DNA from: Pleurobrachia bachei
Taxonomy: Eukaryota; Ctenophora; Tentaculata; Cydippida; Pleurobrachiidae
DNA: 32,187 bases
Assembly (NCBI GenBank): GCA_000695325.1
Contig: AVPN01000095.1
Span: forward strand, 9,847 to 42,033
Reading direction: 5' to 3'
Shown here: positions 20,219 to 30,295 of the stretch, one piece after another
Layout: each line of letters starts with the position of its first letter
How positions within the stretch are numbered: position 1 is the stretch's first letter
Notes under the pieces: generated by a model
Told to the model about the DNA's origin: nothing
Database searches by the model: none
What the model saw: the letters and a program-made list of their open reading frames with translations, nothing else
Made by a program: the position numbers and the translations under genes

Positions 20219-20327
20219 CAGGAATCGACTGAATTATGAAATACTGGTCCCTGATTGGCTGATAACTAGTCACGTGACCTTAATAACGATTTCTGATTCG
20301 TTGTTTACTTGTTTCGGTCGCTTGCTG
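20219..20327 (+). mobile_element. hAT-like MITE at the MTREX stop codon (unit 1)
   Basis: 109-bp MITE starting two bases after the MTREX TAA. Flanks CTCTAAAG and CTCTAAAA form an 8-bp target duplication with one mismatch, and the left copy includes the stop codon. Ends CAGGAATCGACTGAA and TTCGGTCGCTTGCTG; centre AGTCACGTGACC. Confidence 0.88.
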
Positions 20328-20582
20328 CTCTAAAAGAACACTGAATTTATCGACCCCCTCGACCTTTTTACTAACTTATTATTCACACGCAAAATGTTTT
20401 AATATATATTATATTGGAGTTTAATATAATATCACATGATATATAATTTATTGTACTGCAGAAAATACACACATGTGTGTGTATGAGTGTGTTCTTCTTG
20501 AGTGTATCTCTTTTACAAGCTGCGTGCATGTATTCCTTATCTCCCTACTATCTCTATTATATATTAACCCCATATTTTAGCT

Positions 20583-21314
20583 ATGGGAGAGAGGAAAGGA
20601 GTTAACAAGTACTATCCACCCGATTTTGAGCCAGCAAAGGTACTGTTTATAGATCTCTGATCAGGATGATATTGATATCTCCTATAACTGATTGCCTGTT
20701 ACTTACTAACAGTTTATCTCCACCAAACCGCGGAGTTTTTACCAGGTCCCGAACTGTCAGAGCATTGGCCTGACAGGTCCCGAATTAAATATTTTGACAG
20801 TTTCGGCAGAAAGAATATAAATTATAATATGGTCTCTCACAAAGTATAACACAACTAAAACTAAAACCCCCCTCCTTATCAGCATCGTGGACTTGATAAG
20901 TACCATGGTACCCACCCGCTCCGAGAACGGGCCTCGAAACTCCACCTGGGGATCCTGGTTATCCGTTTTGAGATGCCCTTCAATATTTGGTGTGGGGGGT
21001 GTAATAGTCATATTGGAATGGGTAAGTGGGTATACTGGATTGGTAACTGTGTGATAACAAAACACTTGGTTATATCGCTGCAGATCCTGAGATTTAGTCT
21101 AATTATTATTAGTCTAAAGCTGGCAATTAATCAGGGCTTGATCTGAGACTCCTAGGAGACTCAGTCTAATCCTCTTTCAGGTGTAAGGTACAATGCAGAG
21201 AAGAAGAAGATTGGGAATTATTACTCGACACCAATCTGGCAGTTCCGGATGAAATGTCATCTGTGCGATAACTATATCGAGATGCATACTGACCCTAAAA
21301 ACTTTGATTATCTG
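20583..21314 (+). pseudogene. YJU2B exons 1-3, first copy
   Basis: Exons 20583-20639, 20883-21021 and 21181-21314 are intact and in phase. After the donor at 21315 the sequence falls into a (CT)n run and then into MTREX unit 2, so exons 4-8 do not follow directly. Exon 1 reads PDFEPAK, whereas the copy at 23886 and human YJU2B have PDFD. It could still be a distant first exon of the full gene. Confidence 0.75.
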
Positions 21315-21323
21315 GTAAGTTTG

Positions 21324-21358
<35 letters not shown>

Positions 21359-21497
21359 GCTTGTGAAATATCAACTGGTAATTAGCTGACCTAATTAGGG
21401 CCAAATTATTAATAAGTTGGCCCAATTATTAATTAGGATAAAATTTTGTTGATGTTTTCAGGAAATTGGTTCCTCTAATTCTATGTTTCTGATACAG

Positions 21498-22452
21498 GTC
21501 AAGAGTTGGCGTTAGCAGAGCTGATATTCAATGGTTCCTTTAATGACCTGGACCCAGCTGTTATAGCAGCAGTTTTGAGCTGTTTTGTGTTTGAGGAAGG
21601 GGTCAAGGATGCGCCTGAACTCACCAAAGAGAGTCTAAAAGGTAATGAATAGGTGGATAGGAAGTACTGAATATCATCTGAATATTATCTTTCAATAATT
21701 ATTGATCCGCCCTTACCACTCATTAGTACATGTCAAAATGGTAATTGTATTTAGGAGTGCTATCTGAATATTATCCCTCTCCAACAGGTCCGTACCGGCA
21801 GGTCCAAGAGGTGGCCCGTCGTATTGCCCAAGTTGAAAACGAGTGCAAACTGGAAACTAATGTCGAGGAGTATGTGGGAAAGTTCAAATGGGAGCTGATG
21901 GAGGTTACACACGCTTGGGCTAGTGTAAGTTTGTTTGCTCCTTCATAAATATTTTTGCTCCTTCATAAATCTACCTGTTCAGCAAGAACTGCTCCTTCAT
22001 AAATCTACCTATTCAGTAAGAACTGCTCCTTTATAAAACAAACTATCCACAGGGTGCAAAGTTCCACGACATATGCAAGATGACACCTGTGTTTGAGGGT
22101 AGCATTATTCGTGTGATGAGGAGGCTTGAGGAACTGATTCGACAGATGATTAACGCCGCTAAAGCTATCGGTAAATTTTCACGTGATTATTAGGTCTTGA
22201 GATCGATTACCCTTACAATATTACCCTTGCCTGGCTAGACTGTGTTCGGGAGGGATTAGAACATAACAAAATCACCCATACATGGCATATGATGGTATCC
22301 CCAGAACCCCCAAACTTCTGCAACAACTTGTTAATCCCAGATAATTTTACACAATTCTGTTTCCAGGTAATAACGACTTAGAAGTGAAGTTTAGTGATGC
22401 CAGCCTCGCTATCAAGAGGGATATTGTATTCGCTGCAAGTCTCTATCTCTAA
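21498..22452 (+). pseudogene. last four MTREX exons, unit 2 copy
   Basis: Exons 21498-21641, 21788-21924, 22053-22170 and 22367-22452 match 19116-20216 with open frames and intact splice sites. Without upstream exons this is a detached 3' fragment. Confidence 0.85.
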
Positions 22453-22454
22453 AG

Positions 22455-22563
22455 CAGGAATCGACTGAATTATGAAATACTGGTCCCTGATTGGCTGATA
22501 ACCAGTCACGTGACCTTAATAACGATTTCTGATTCGTTGTTTACTTGTTTCGGTCGCTTGCTG
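22455..22563 (+). mobile_element. hAT-like MITE, unit 2 copy
   Basis: Copy of 20219-20327 carried by the tandem duplication, in the same position relative to the duplicated last MTREX exon; it has ACCAGTCACGTGACC where unit 1 has ACTAGTCACGTGACC. Confidence 0.88.
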
Positions 22564-22818
22564 CTCTAAAAGAACACTGAATTTATCGACCCCCTCGACC
22601 TTTTTACTAACTTATTATTCACACGCAAAATGTTTTAATATATATTATATTGGAGTTTAATATAATATCACATGATATATAATTTATTGTACTGCAGAAA
22701 ATACACACATGTGTGTGTATGAGTGTGTTCTTCTTGAGTGTATCTCTTTTACAAGCTGCGTGCATGTATTCCTTATCTCCCTACTATCTCTATTATATAT
22801 TAACCCCATATTTTAGCT

Positions 22819-22875
22819 ATGGGAGAGAGGAAAGGAGTTAACAAGTACTATCCACCCGATTTTGAGCCAGCAAAG
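22819..22875 (+). pseudogene. YJU2B exon 1, unit 2 copy
   Basis: Same 57-nt exon 1 as at 20583 ([19 protein letters not shown]) with its donor AAG|GTACTG. Exons 2-3 are not present in this unit. Confidence 0.8.
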
Positions 22876-23119
22876 GTACTGTTTATAGATCTCTGATCAG
22901 GATGATATTGATATCTCCTATAACTGATTGCCTGTTACTTACTAACAGTTTATCTCCACCAAACCGCGGAGTTTTTACCAGGTCCCGAACTGTCAGAGCA
23001 TTGGCCTGACAGGTCCCGAATTTGCTCCTTCATAAATCTACCTGTTCAGCAAGAACTGCTCCTTCATAAATCTACCTATTCAGTAAGAACTGCTCCTTTA
23101 TAAAACAAACTATCCACAG

Positions 23120-23519
23120 GGTGCAAAGTTCCACGACATATGCAAGATGACACCTGTGTTTGAGGGTAGCATTATTCGTGTGATGAGGAGGCTTGAGGAA
23201 CTGATTCGACAGATGATTAACGCCGCTAAAGCTATCGGTAAATTTTCACGTGATTATTAGGTCTTGAGATCGATTACCCTTACAATATTACCCTTGCCTG
23301 GCTAGACTGTGTTCGGGAGGGATTAGAACATAACAAAATCACCCATACATGGCATATGATGGTATCCCCAGAACCCCCAAACTTCTGCAACAACTTGTTA
23401 ATCCCAGATAATTTTACACAATTCTGTTTCCAGGTAATAACGACTTAGAAGTGAAGTTTAGTGATGCCAGCCTCGCTATCAAGAGGGATATTGTATTCGC
23501 TGCAAGTCTCTATCTCTAA
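23120..23519 (+). pseudogene. last two MTREX exons, unit 3 copy
   Basis: Exons 23120-23237 and 23434-23519 repeat the last two MTREX exons with the stop codon. The fragment begins inside the preceding intron. Confidence 0.85.
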
Positions 23520-23521
23520 AG

Positions 23522-23630
23522 CAGGAATCGACTGAATTATGAAATTCTGGTCCCTGATTGGCTGATAACTATTCACGTGACCTTAATAACGATTTCTGAT
23601 TCGTTGTTTACTTGTTTCGGTCGCTTGCTG
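23522..23630 (+). mobile_element. hAT-like MITE, unit 3 copy
   Basis: Third copy carried by the tandem duplication. Its centre reads ATTCACGTGACC, which breaks the 10-bp GTCACGTGAC palindrome seen in units 1 and 2 while leaving CACGTG. Confidence 0.88.
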
Positions 23631-23885
23631 CTCTAAAAGAACACTGAATTTATCGACCCCCTCGACCTTTTTACTAACTTATTATTCACACGCAAAATGT
23701 TTTAATATATATTATATTGGAGTTTAATATAATATCACATGATATATAATTTATTGTACTGCAGAAAATACACACATGTGTGTGTATGAGTGTGTTCTTC
23801 TTGAGTGTATCTCTTTTACAAGCTGCGTGCATGTATTCCTTATCTCCCTACTATCTCTATTATATATTAACCCCATATTTTAGCT

Positions 23886-24626
23886 ATGGGAGAGAGGAAA
23901 GGAGTTAACAAGTACTATCCACCCGATTTTGATCCAGCAAAGGTACTGTTTATAGATCACTGATCAGGATGATATTGATATCTCCTATAACTGATTGCCT
24001 GTTACTTACTAACAGTTTATCTCCACCAAACCGCGGAGTTTTTACCAGGTCCCGAACTGTCAGAGCATTGGCCTGACAGGTCCCGAATTAAATATTTTGA
24101 CAGTTTCGGCAGAAAGAATATAAATTATAATATGGTCTCTCACAAAGTATAACACAACTAAAACTAAAACCCCCCTCCTTATCAGCATCGTGGACTTGAT
24201 AAGTACCATGGTACCCACCCGCTCCGAGAACGGGCCTCGAAACTCCACCTGGGGATCCTGGTTATCCGTTTTGAGATGCCCTTCAATATTTGGTGTGGGG
24301 GGTGTAATAGTCATATTGGAATGGGTAAGTGGGTATACTGGATTGGTAACTGTGTGATAACAAAACACTTGGTTATATCGCTGCAGATCCTGAGATTTAG
24401 TCTAATTATTATTAGTCTAAAGCTGGCAATTAATCAGGGCTTGATCTGAGACTCCTAGGAGACTCAGTCTAATCCTCTTTCAGGTGTAAGGTACAATGCA
24501 GAGAAGAAGAAGATTGGGAATTATTACTCGACACCAATCTGGCAGTTCCGGATGAAATGTCATCTGTGCGATAACTATATCGAGATGCATACTGACCCTA
24601 AAAACTTTGATTATCTGGTAAGTTTG

Positions 24627-24685
<59 letters not shown>

Positions 24686-26697
24686 CCTCTCTCCCTCTCT
24701 CCTCTGAGTTCTGACCACATCTTATCTAGGTTGTCAGTGGCGGAAGGAGGAAAGAGGAGGGATACGAAAAGAATGACGCAGAATGTTCCGCTGCTCATGG
24801 TGAGAACTTTTTCAAATGATGTGTTTTTTGGGCTCATAGTAATTGTAATGGAGTCATTGTTTTAATTAAATAGCCTACACGATGCATAGTTTTAATTAAA
24901 TGGACCCATAGTTTTAATTAAATGGACTCACAGTTTTAATCAAATGGTCCGTATTCTCTCAGAGGCGGAGGAAAGAAAAAAACTGGGGACTGATCCAATG
25001 TTCAAGTTACAATACAAAAACAAGGACGAACAAGTCGTTATGGATGCCGAACCACTTCTCGACATTTTACAGGTATGATTTGACCCATGATCCCCCAATC
25101 AGTACTCGCTATTTAGGTCACGTTGACTGGTTATCAGCCAATCAGGGACCAGTATTTCCTGTTTCAGTCGGTTCCTGGAAGTTACCCTTCCTGGAGCTAT
25201 GCATGCGCTTCGAAGGTCGCGTACACCCCCATTCCTTTAAATCTGCATTTATATCGACTTCCCCCCCCCTCTATTTATATCGACTCCCCCACCCTAATCA
25301 GACAGATCGAGAGGAATGGAAGGATGATTATCAGTCAAATAAAGCGCTGAGAAAACGACACCGGGAGGAGACAAAAAGTGACAAATTTGCTGACAGCAAA
25401 CTTAAAAAGAGTGGTCTGGCTATTAAGATGTTACCCTCCAGTCCAGCTGATAAATTGACCAGTTCTGTTGTTAGATTTACTACAGACAGTAAGTGGGTGT
25501 TTGTTTGTTTCTCTGTTTGTTTGTTTGTTTGTTTGGGGCAGCTGGGATGTTTTTGAGGTTGAATTTTTCCACCCAACTTTTCAAAATCGGCGTTTCAAAC
25601 ACTTAAAAAAACCTCCCTCCCCCAGCAGTTTTCTGTAATATTTAAACATGTCCCAACTCCGTGTTTTATCCACACAGGTAACAGTGCAAAGTCAAAGAAG
25701 CGGTCCTCCCTCAGTTCAATCTTCTCCTCTAAGAAAACAGAGCTTCTCTCCTCCTTCCGTGAATCAGGCATTAAAGCTCCCAGCAGCACTGGAGGAACGG
25801 GTGTTCAGGGAGGGTTGAAAAACAGTTTGATCGTGGTGAGTAGAAGAAGGGTGAGAGAAAGGGAGTGTATGGTACTGTTTCGATATATATGAAATAGTTT
25901 GTATCCGATCCTTCTTCAACGAAGAAGATTCGGGTGCAAACTAGACATTTACCTTGTAATCGAAATTACCTCTTCCAGCATCACGGTAGTATATAGGTCA
26001 TGTTTAATTAAACATGCCTGGCGCCTGCAAGGTAGGGGTAATTTCGCTACCACGTATTTACCGTTTTTACCTTGTTTAGTCTAGATTTTAAATTAAAACC
26101 CTGCAAAACTTCTCCAATTTGTCAAAACTACCCCTGCGAACAAGTCACGGTAAACGCCTCCGTTTTCCGTCCCTCCCCCAATAAATCGGGGAGGATTTGC
26201 AAACATTTGTTTCTGTAATTCTGTCTCTCTCTCTCTCTCTCTCCCCCCTCTCTCTCTCTCCATTTTTCTATTTACAGAAAAGACGAAAATATTCTGGAGA
26301 GGGGGCTGCCAGACCATCTAAAAGCTGCTCTTTGTCAAATGACGAAACCTCCCACGACAGCAGTAGTTCAGTGCTTTCAATTGGATGTAAAAACTCTAAC
26401 GACTCAATTTCTGGTAACATATCGTCTTGTTTTGAAGAACTTGGTGAAAGAACAGTTCATGGAACTCAGATTGAAGATCCTGAAGGACTAGTTAACTCAT
26501 CAGAGACAGTGGCTGGATCAATCAGTTTAAAATTGAGTGGTGCAAGTGGTTTAAATCAAAGTGGTGCAAGTGGTTTAGATTTGAGTAGTGCAAGTGGTTT
26601 AAATATGAGTTGTGCAAGTGGTCTAAATTTGAGTGGTGGGGTAAATGGGTCATTAGTTTCTGGTTATTCTTCAACTGATGATAGTGACGTCACGTGA
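23886..26697 (+). CDS. YJU2B: YJU2B/CCDC130, CWC16-family splicing factor
   Basis: Nuclear protein of the CWC16/YJU2 family, linked to spliceosome activation. Exons 23886-23942, 24186-24324, 24484-24617, 24730-24799, 24963-25072, 25302-25488, 25678-25835 and 26278-26697 join in phase (1275 nt, 424 aa; human CCDC130 is of similar size). Hallmarks: start [46 protein letters not shown], a Cys4 zinc site (WCGGC and [11 protein letters not shown]), [16 protein letters not shown], then the coiled, charged [19 protein letters not shown] and a KKSG/KRRK basic tail. The choice of YJU2B over YJU2 rests on MGERKG and PPDFDP. The last exon has a tandem of about 10 residues, (L)xxSGASGLN, four times, then STDDSDVT. 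Unit 3 exon 1 (FDPAK) is preferred as the working first exon, since exons 2-8 follow directly. Confidence 0.92.
25095..25177 (-). mobile_element. hAT-like MITE, 5'-truncated, reverse orientation
   Basis: In the YJU2B intron 25073-25301. CCAATCAGTACTCG, TTAGGTCACG, CCAATCAGGGACCAGTATTTC and GTCGGTTCCTG match the family in reverse. The central CACGTG is mutated (CACGTTGAC), and the far end is missing. Confidence 0.8.
25938..26085. repeat. nested inverted repeat with perfect 18-bp palindrome
   Basis: Outer arms AACTAGACATTTACC and GTCTAGATTTT-side partners; inner arms CGAAATTACC (about 25959) and GGTAATTTCG (about 26036); the palindrome CATGTTTAATTAAACATG lies between them. Probably a degraded foldback element in the last YJU2B intron. 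Confidence 0.6.
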
Positions 26698-26763
26698 TTA
26701 GTTAACATGGTAACTAACATATATGGTTACCATGGTTACTTACTAATGGTTGCCATTGTTAAC
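26685..26763. promoter_or_regulatory. CRE/E-box composite and X-box-like palindromes between YJU2B and HINFP
   Basis: TGACGTCACGTG (26685-26696) joins a full CRE palindrome TGACGTCA to a CACGTG E-box and overlaps the YJU2B stop codon. It is followed by X-box-like GTTAACATGGTAAC (26701-26714), GTTACCATGGTTAC (26726-26739) and the weaker GTTGCCATTGTTAAC (26749-26763). RFX factors bind GTTRCC-ATGG-YAAC-type sites; function here is inferred. Confidence 0.5.
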
Positions 26764-26955
26764 TTCCTAGCTGAAAGTGTGGAGAAAGTATGCGTGTATA
26801 ATTTTAGTTAATTTTTCAGAAGATTTAGTTATTTATTCTATCGAGTACGTTTTTTCAGACCTCTGCGTTTTTATCAACATTACTCCAAACCAATATTAGC
26901 ATTTACTACAACTGTTTTCTGTACATTTCCATGTTTTTAGCTGATGACATCATAG

Positions 26956-27004
26956 TGACGTCACGTGTTACCATGGCAACAGCAACTGATGTCACCATGG
27001 CAAC
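26956..27004. promoter_or_regulatory. second CRE/E-box composite with two X-box palindromes at the HINFP start
   Basis: TGACGTCACGTG recurs at 26956-26967. It is followed by GTTACCATGGCAAC (26967-26980), which contains the candidate HINFP start codon ATG 26973, and GTCACCATGGCAAC (26991-27004). These motifs fall in the open frame, so they may be coding, 5' UTR or promoter. Confidence 0.45.
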
Positions 27005-30000
27005 CGATCACTACGATATATCTAGCAAGTACAGGATTTGTCAAGATGAGGATGACATTCTGCCTCCTCTTGTACATGGAGGAGATTTAGGGGAGGGTGA
27101 TAATAATGACGAGGAGATAGATCAGTTTCTTAGCAGTGAATTGCCATCCGATCCCAGTACTTTTATGTAAGTGATGCGTTGAGGGTTATAGTTAACCCCC
27201 ATTGACTGTTTATGTAGTTGGTATAATAATAACTACCGTTGTTTTGATTTGTTTATGTAGGTGTGGTAGATAGGTAGCATGCCCCCAGATCATATTGAAT
27301 GAATTGAGTTGTTTCCAACCCCTCCCGGGCTCACGAAGTGCTACAACATAATATTTTATAAACTTTCTCACAAAATAATTTGGGGGCTTAGTGGGAGGTC
27401 GGGAGATCTACTAAACTTAGATGGGTTTTATGAATGATAGCCTGTGCCTAACCCACTCTAAACTTGCACCCAGACATAATGATTCATTCGCCATCATGCC
27501 TAGTTAAACTTAGTTGAGTATGGGGTTAAACTAGTTAAACTAGTCAGTAGTCCTCACCGAGAATGATCTAGACCTGTTTCACAGCGCTATTACGTGATCT
27601 CTCCGTATATCTTAATCTCAGGAGATATTGTTCCCTGTTTGGCTGATAACCAGTCACGTGACCTAAATAGCGAATCTGATTGGTCGTATATCTTTATCTC
27701 GTTGTGGGTGGTCTATTGTTTTACTGATTACAATCAAATTACAATCACGTTTACTTTTCGATTGTCATAGTGATAATTGAAAGTTGGAAGTTATTAGTAT
27801 TTAGACATTTGGAGAGGGCACTTCATGGAATAAATAATAACATAATAATTAATTCTTGGAATGTCTCAGATAAGATGAATTCTTTGACAAGTTGTCTTGG
27901 ATCACGAAAATGATAGGGGGCATGATAAATTTTTGGTGAATCTAAACCTTCCCTGTGTTCATCCCAGGGGGAGGGGGCGACCTCTCTTTTACTAAGTACC
28001 CTATGTTAACACTCACCAGCCGGGCCATCCCCCTTTTTAACTAACCCCTATCTCCCCCCTGCAGCATGATGTGTGAGTGGGAAGGGTGCGATGAGGCATT
28101 CACTATGAAAAGTAACGGAGCCTTTCTATATCACGTACAGGGGCATGTACATCAGCTGGTTGATAAAATCCTGGAAGGAAAGGCTACTAGGTAAGTTAAG
28201 ATTGTGGGCACATGAAAAACATTTGAACAATACATAAAAAATACATGAACAGTACATAGACACATGGAGAAGGACTAATTATCAAAGCTAACACACGTGT
28301 TTGTGTAGGTACGTGTGTAAATGGAGAGGGTGTCTGAATGAGGGTATTGATACGGAGTTGGAGTTTGCTCGACACATCCTCTTCCACCCCTTCCATCAGA
28401 AACTGAAGGTAAATACCAGGAACCGACCGAATCAGGGAATAATGGTCCGTGATTGGCTGATCACCAGTCATGTGACCTAAGTAACGAGTTCTGATTGGTT
28501 GTTTACTTGTGTCGGTTCCTGCTCCTGTCAGTTCCTGCTCCTGTCAGTTCCTGCTCTGTAGAGTTCTCTTTCAGATACGAGGGTTAGCAGCACTGACTGC
28601 CCAGAAAATCAGAGTACCTTGTCAGCTTGAGGACACCTACCGTAACCAGGTGAGCAATAGGTAACCATGGTGAGCAGCAGGTAACCATGGTAACGGGATG
28701 CATACCACATTTGCAATTCGAAGCTGAACCAATATTCTGCTATCAGGCCAATGCTCTAATTGCCATGTCACCTGCAGGTACCAGATTTCCCAAACGCCAT
28801 CTCATGTCAATGGGCGGGGTGTGACTTCCAGTGTAATTGTATTACTGCATTTGATGACCACATGAACGACCACGTGTACACCCAACACAAAGTTGATGTT
28901 GATCGCAGGTATTACAATAACTTGCCTTGCTCGACCCTGTTTCACCGCGCTCCGTAAAGGAGGGTTAGAACATTATAACAAACAGTCATGCGTACTGTTT
29001 AACCCTGTCTGGTGTGGCCTGCAGAACCAGTTTTAACGAGTGACAATGTCGGCATCGCCAGACATTTCTCCTTTACAATACCTCGCGGTGAGACAGGGTT
29101 GAGCAAAGTACATATTGAATTATTAACTGTGTTGAATTATTAACTCACGTACAAATGAAGCCATCAACCAGGAACCGACCGACATATTATGTAAACAACC
29201 AATCAGAACACGTTATTTAGGTCACGTGACTCAGTGACTGGTTATTAGCCAATCAGGGACCAGTATTTCCTGATTCGGTCGGTGCCTGCCATTAACTAGG
29301 TAATGTGTTACCTGTTAATGACGTCAGATAAAAGTCTGAACTCTGGTGTTGAAACCATCCTCCCGGCCCCCACTTTCTCCTAGCTTCATGCAGCCTCCAC
29401 TTCATGCAGAAAATATTATTACCCCGGCCCTTGATCTCTCTTGTTGAGCAAGAGATGAGAGAGAGGGTTCCTTAGCTCTCCAACCCTTACTCAAGAAATA
29501 TCTTGTTGTTAGGTACAAGGAGGGTCCTGGTAAGAGGAAATTCAAGGAAAAGGGGATAGTTTGGTATAACTGCAAGTGGAAAGGCTGCCTGGGATTCTCA
29601 ACACCTGACCGAGGCAAGCTAACAAGACACTTACAGACACACACCAACCTTAGACAGGTGAGTGTTGCTCCTGCAAAACAGAGCGCTGTAAGATCTGGCG
29701 ACAGTTCGCTCAGATGGGGTCGCGGTATCAGACAGAGTAGGATGCTGCGGGAGCTATAACAGAAGGTTAAAAATTGTAGCCTATATCTAGCTGAGAGACG
29801 TGTTGAAATTTCAGTTACTAATATCAGTAACTATTGATAGCTAATTGATAATTAATTGATAATTACTTGACAAATAATTGATTTCAGTATGCCTGTGCGA
29901 GATGTGGCAGCCTCTTTGGCAATAAACAAATGTTGTTGGATCACCACAGAAGACAGGCCACCCCAGGTAGCGGATACATTTTGGATAAAATCGTTTACCA

Positions 30001-30018
30001 GTGCACCTACTGTCGCAG
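26973..30018 (+). CDS. HINFP: HINFP-like C2H2 zinc-finger protein (3' end not in window)
   Basis: Homologue of histone H4 transcription factor HINFP/MIZF, which binds H4 promoters at the G1/S transition. Exons: 26973-27166 (frame open from ATG 26931), 28065-28190, 28309-28408, 28575-28649, 28778-28908, 29513-29657, 29888-30018; 300 codons in phase. Exon 1 is acidic. Finger order and spacers match HINFP: CEWEGC, CKWRGC...HILFHPFHQKLK, the linker RGLAALTAQ, VPDFPNAISCQWAGC, CKWKGC...HLQTH, CARCGSLFGNK...DHHRRQ, then a sixth finger opening CTYC and cut by the donor CGCAG|GTACAT. Reading past that donor meets TAG two codons later. Human HINFP has further fingers and a C-terminal domain that are not found up to 32187. 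Either later exons lie outside the window, with the minus-strand gene inside the intron, or the gene is truncated. Confidence 0.88.
27167..28064. other. HINFP first intron
   Basis: About 900 bp without coding signal, the longest intron of this gene. It holds the degraded MITE at 27618-27691 and a GGAGGGGGCG stretch near 27969. The polypyrimidine tract CTCCCCCCTGCAG marks the acceptor. Confidence 0.7.
27618..27691 (+). mobile_element. hAT-like MITE, degraded
   Basis: CTCAGGAGATATTG, TTGGCTGATAACCAGTCACG, TGACCTAAATAGCG and CTGATTGG match the family core. Both terminal inverted repeats have decayed. Confidence 0.7.
28417..28521 (+). mobile_element. hAT-like MITE in a HINFP intron
   Basis: CAGGAACCGACCGAATCAGG at the left, GTGTCGGTTCCTG at the right, TCACCAGTCATGTGACC in the middle (E-box mutated to CATGTG). 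The right end is followed by two extra copies of CTCCTGTCAGTTCCTG, a short tandem expansion of the terminus. Confidence 0.85.
28927..29106. mobile_element. 180-bp inverted-repeat element (MITE-like)
   Basis: Left arm TTGCTCGACCCTGTTTCACC and right arm GGTGAGACAGGGTTGAGCAA are reverse complements except at two bases, and the match extends through CGCG. Interior holds GTAAAGGAGGGTTAGAACAT (28954-28973), shared with 1605-1624 and 4040-4059. No clear target duplication is seen, so the superfamily is unknown. It lies in the HINFP intron 28909-29512. Confidence 0.78.
29169..29288 (-). mobile_element. hAT-like MITE, reverse orientation, 8-bp target duplication
   Basis: CAGGAACCGACCGACATATT and TTCGGTCGGTGCCTG ends, flanked by CCATCAAC and CCATTAAC (8 bp, one mismatch). 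Core CCAATCAGAACACG, TTAGGTCACGTGAC, CCAATCAGGGACC in reverse relative to 5044-5152. Confidence 0.88.
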
Positions 30019-30295
30019 GTACATTTAGATTTACTAGTGTACTGTCGTAGGTAGATAATATCTACTAGATGATATTATAGATCTATCGGGGAATTAAACG
30101 TTTTTTTTAACGGTTTATCAAGATGAAACTGATACAGCTTGTTTTTATTCAAACCCGTTTTCACAAACGAGTAAAGACCGAAGGCAGCGTGCCCGACAAT
30201 TACACAGTCATGTAGTTTAACAATGGATATATTATCTTAGTTAAGGTATTTGATTCTGGAAAAGAAAGTTTAAATGAAGGATTTTATGAAGTGTT
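30019..30295. other. gap between the last visible HINFP exon and the minus-strand gene
   Basis: No further zinc-finger exon is found. Contains TCTACTAGAT/ATCTAGTAGA-type short inverted words near 30050-30085 and a T-run at 30102. It may be HINFP intron or the 3' UTR of one or both genes. Confidence 0.5.

Noticed and set aside
25498-25536. Coding extension of YJU2B through the (TTTG)n run
   Set aside because: The exon ends at the good donor ACA|GTAAGT (25488/25489) and the next exon joins in phase; the TTTG run is intronic.
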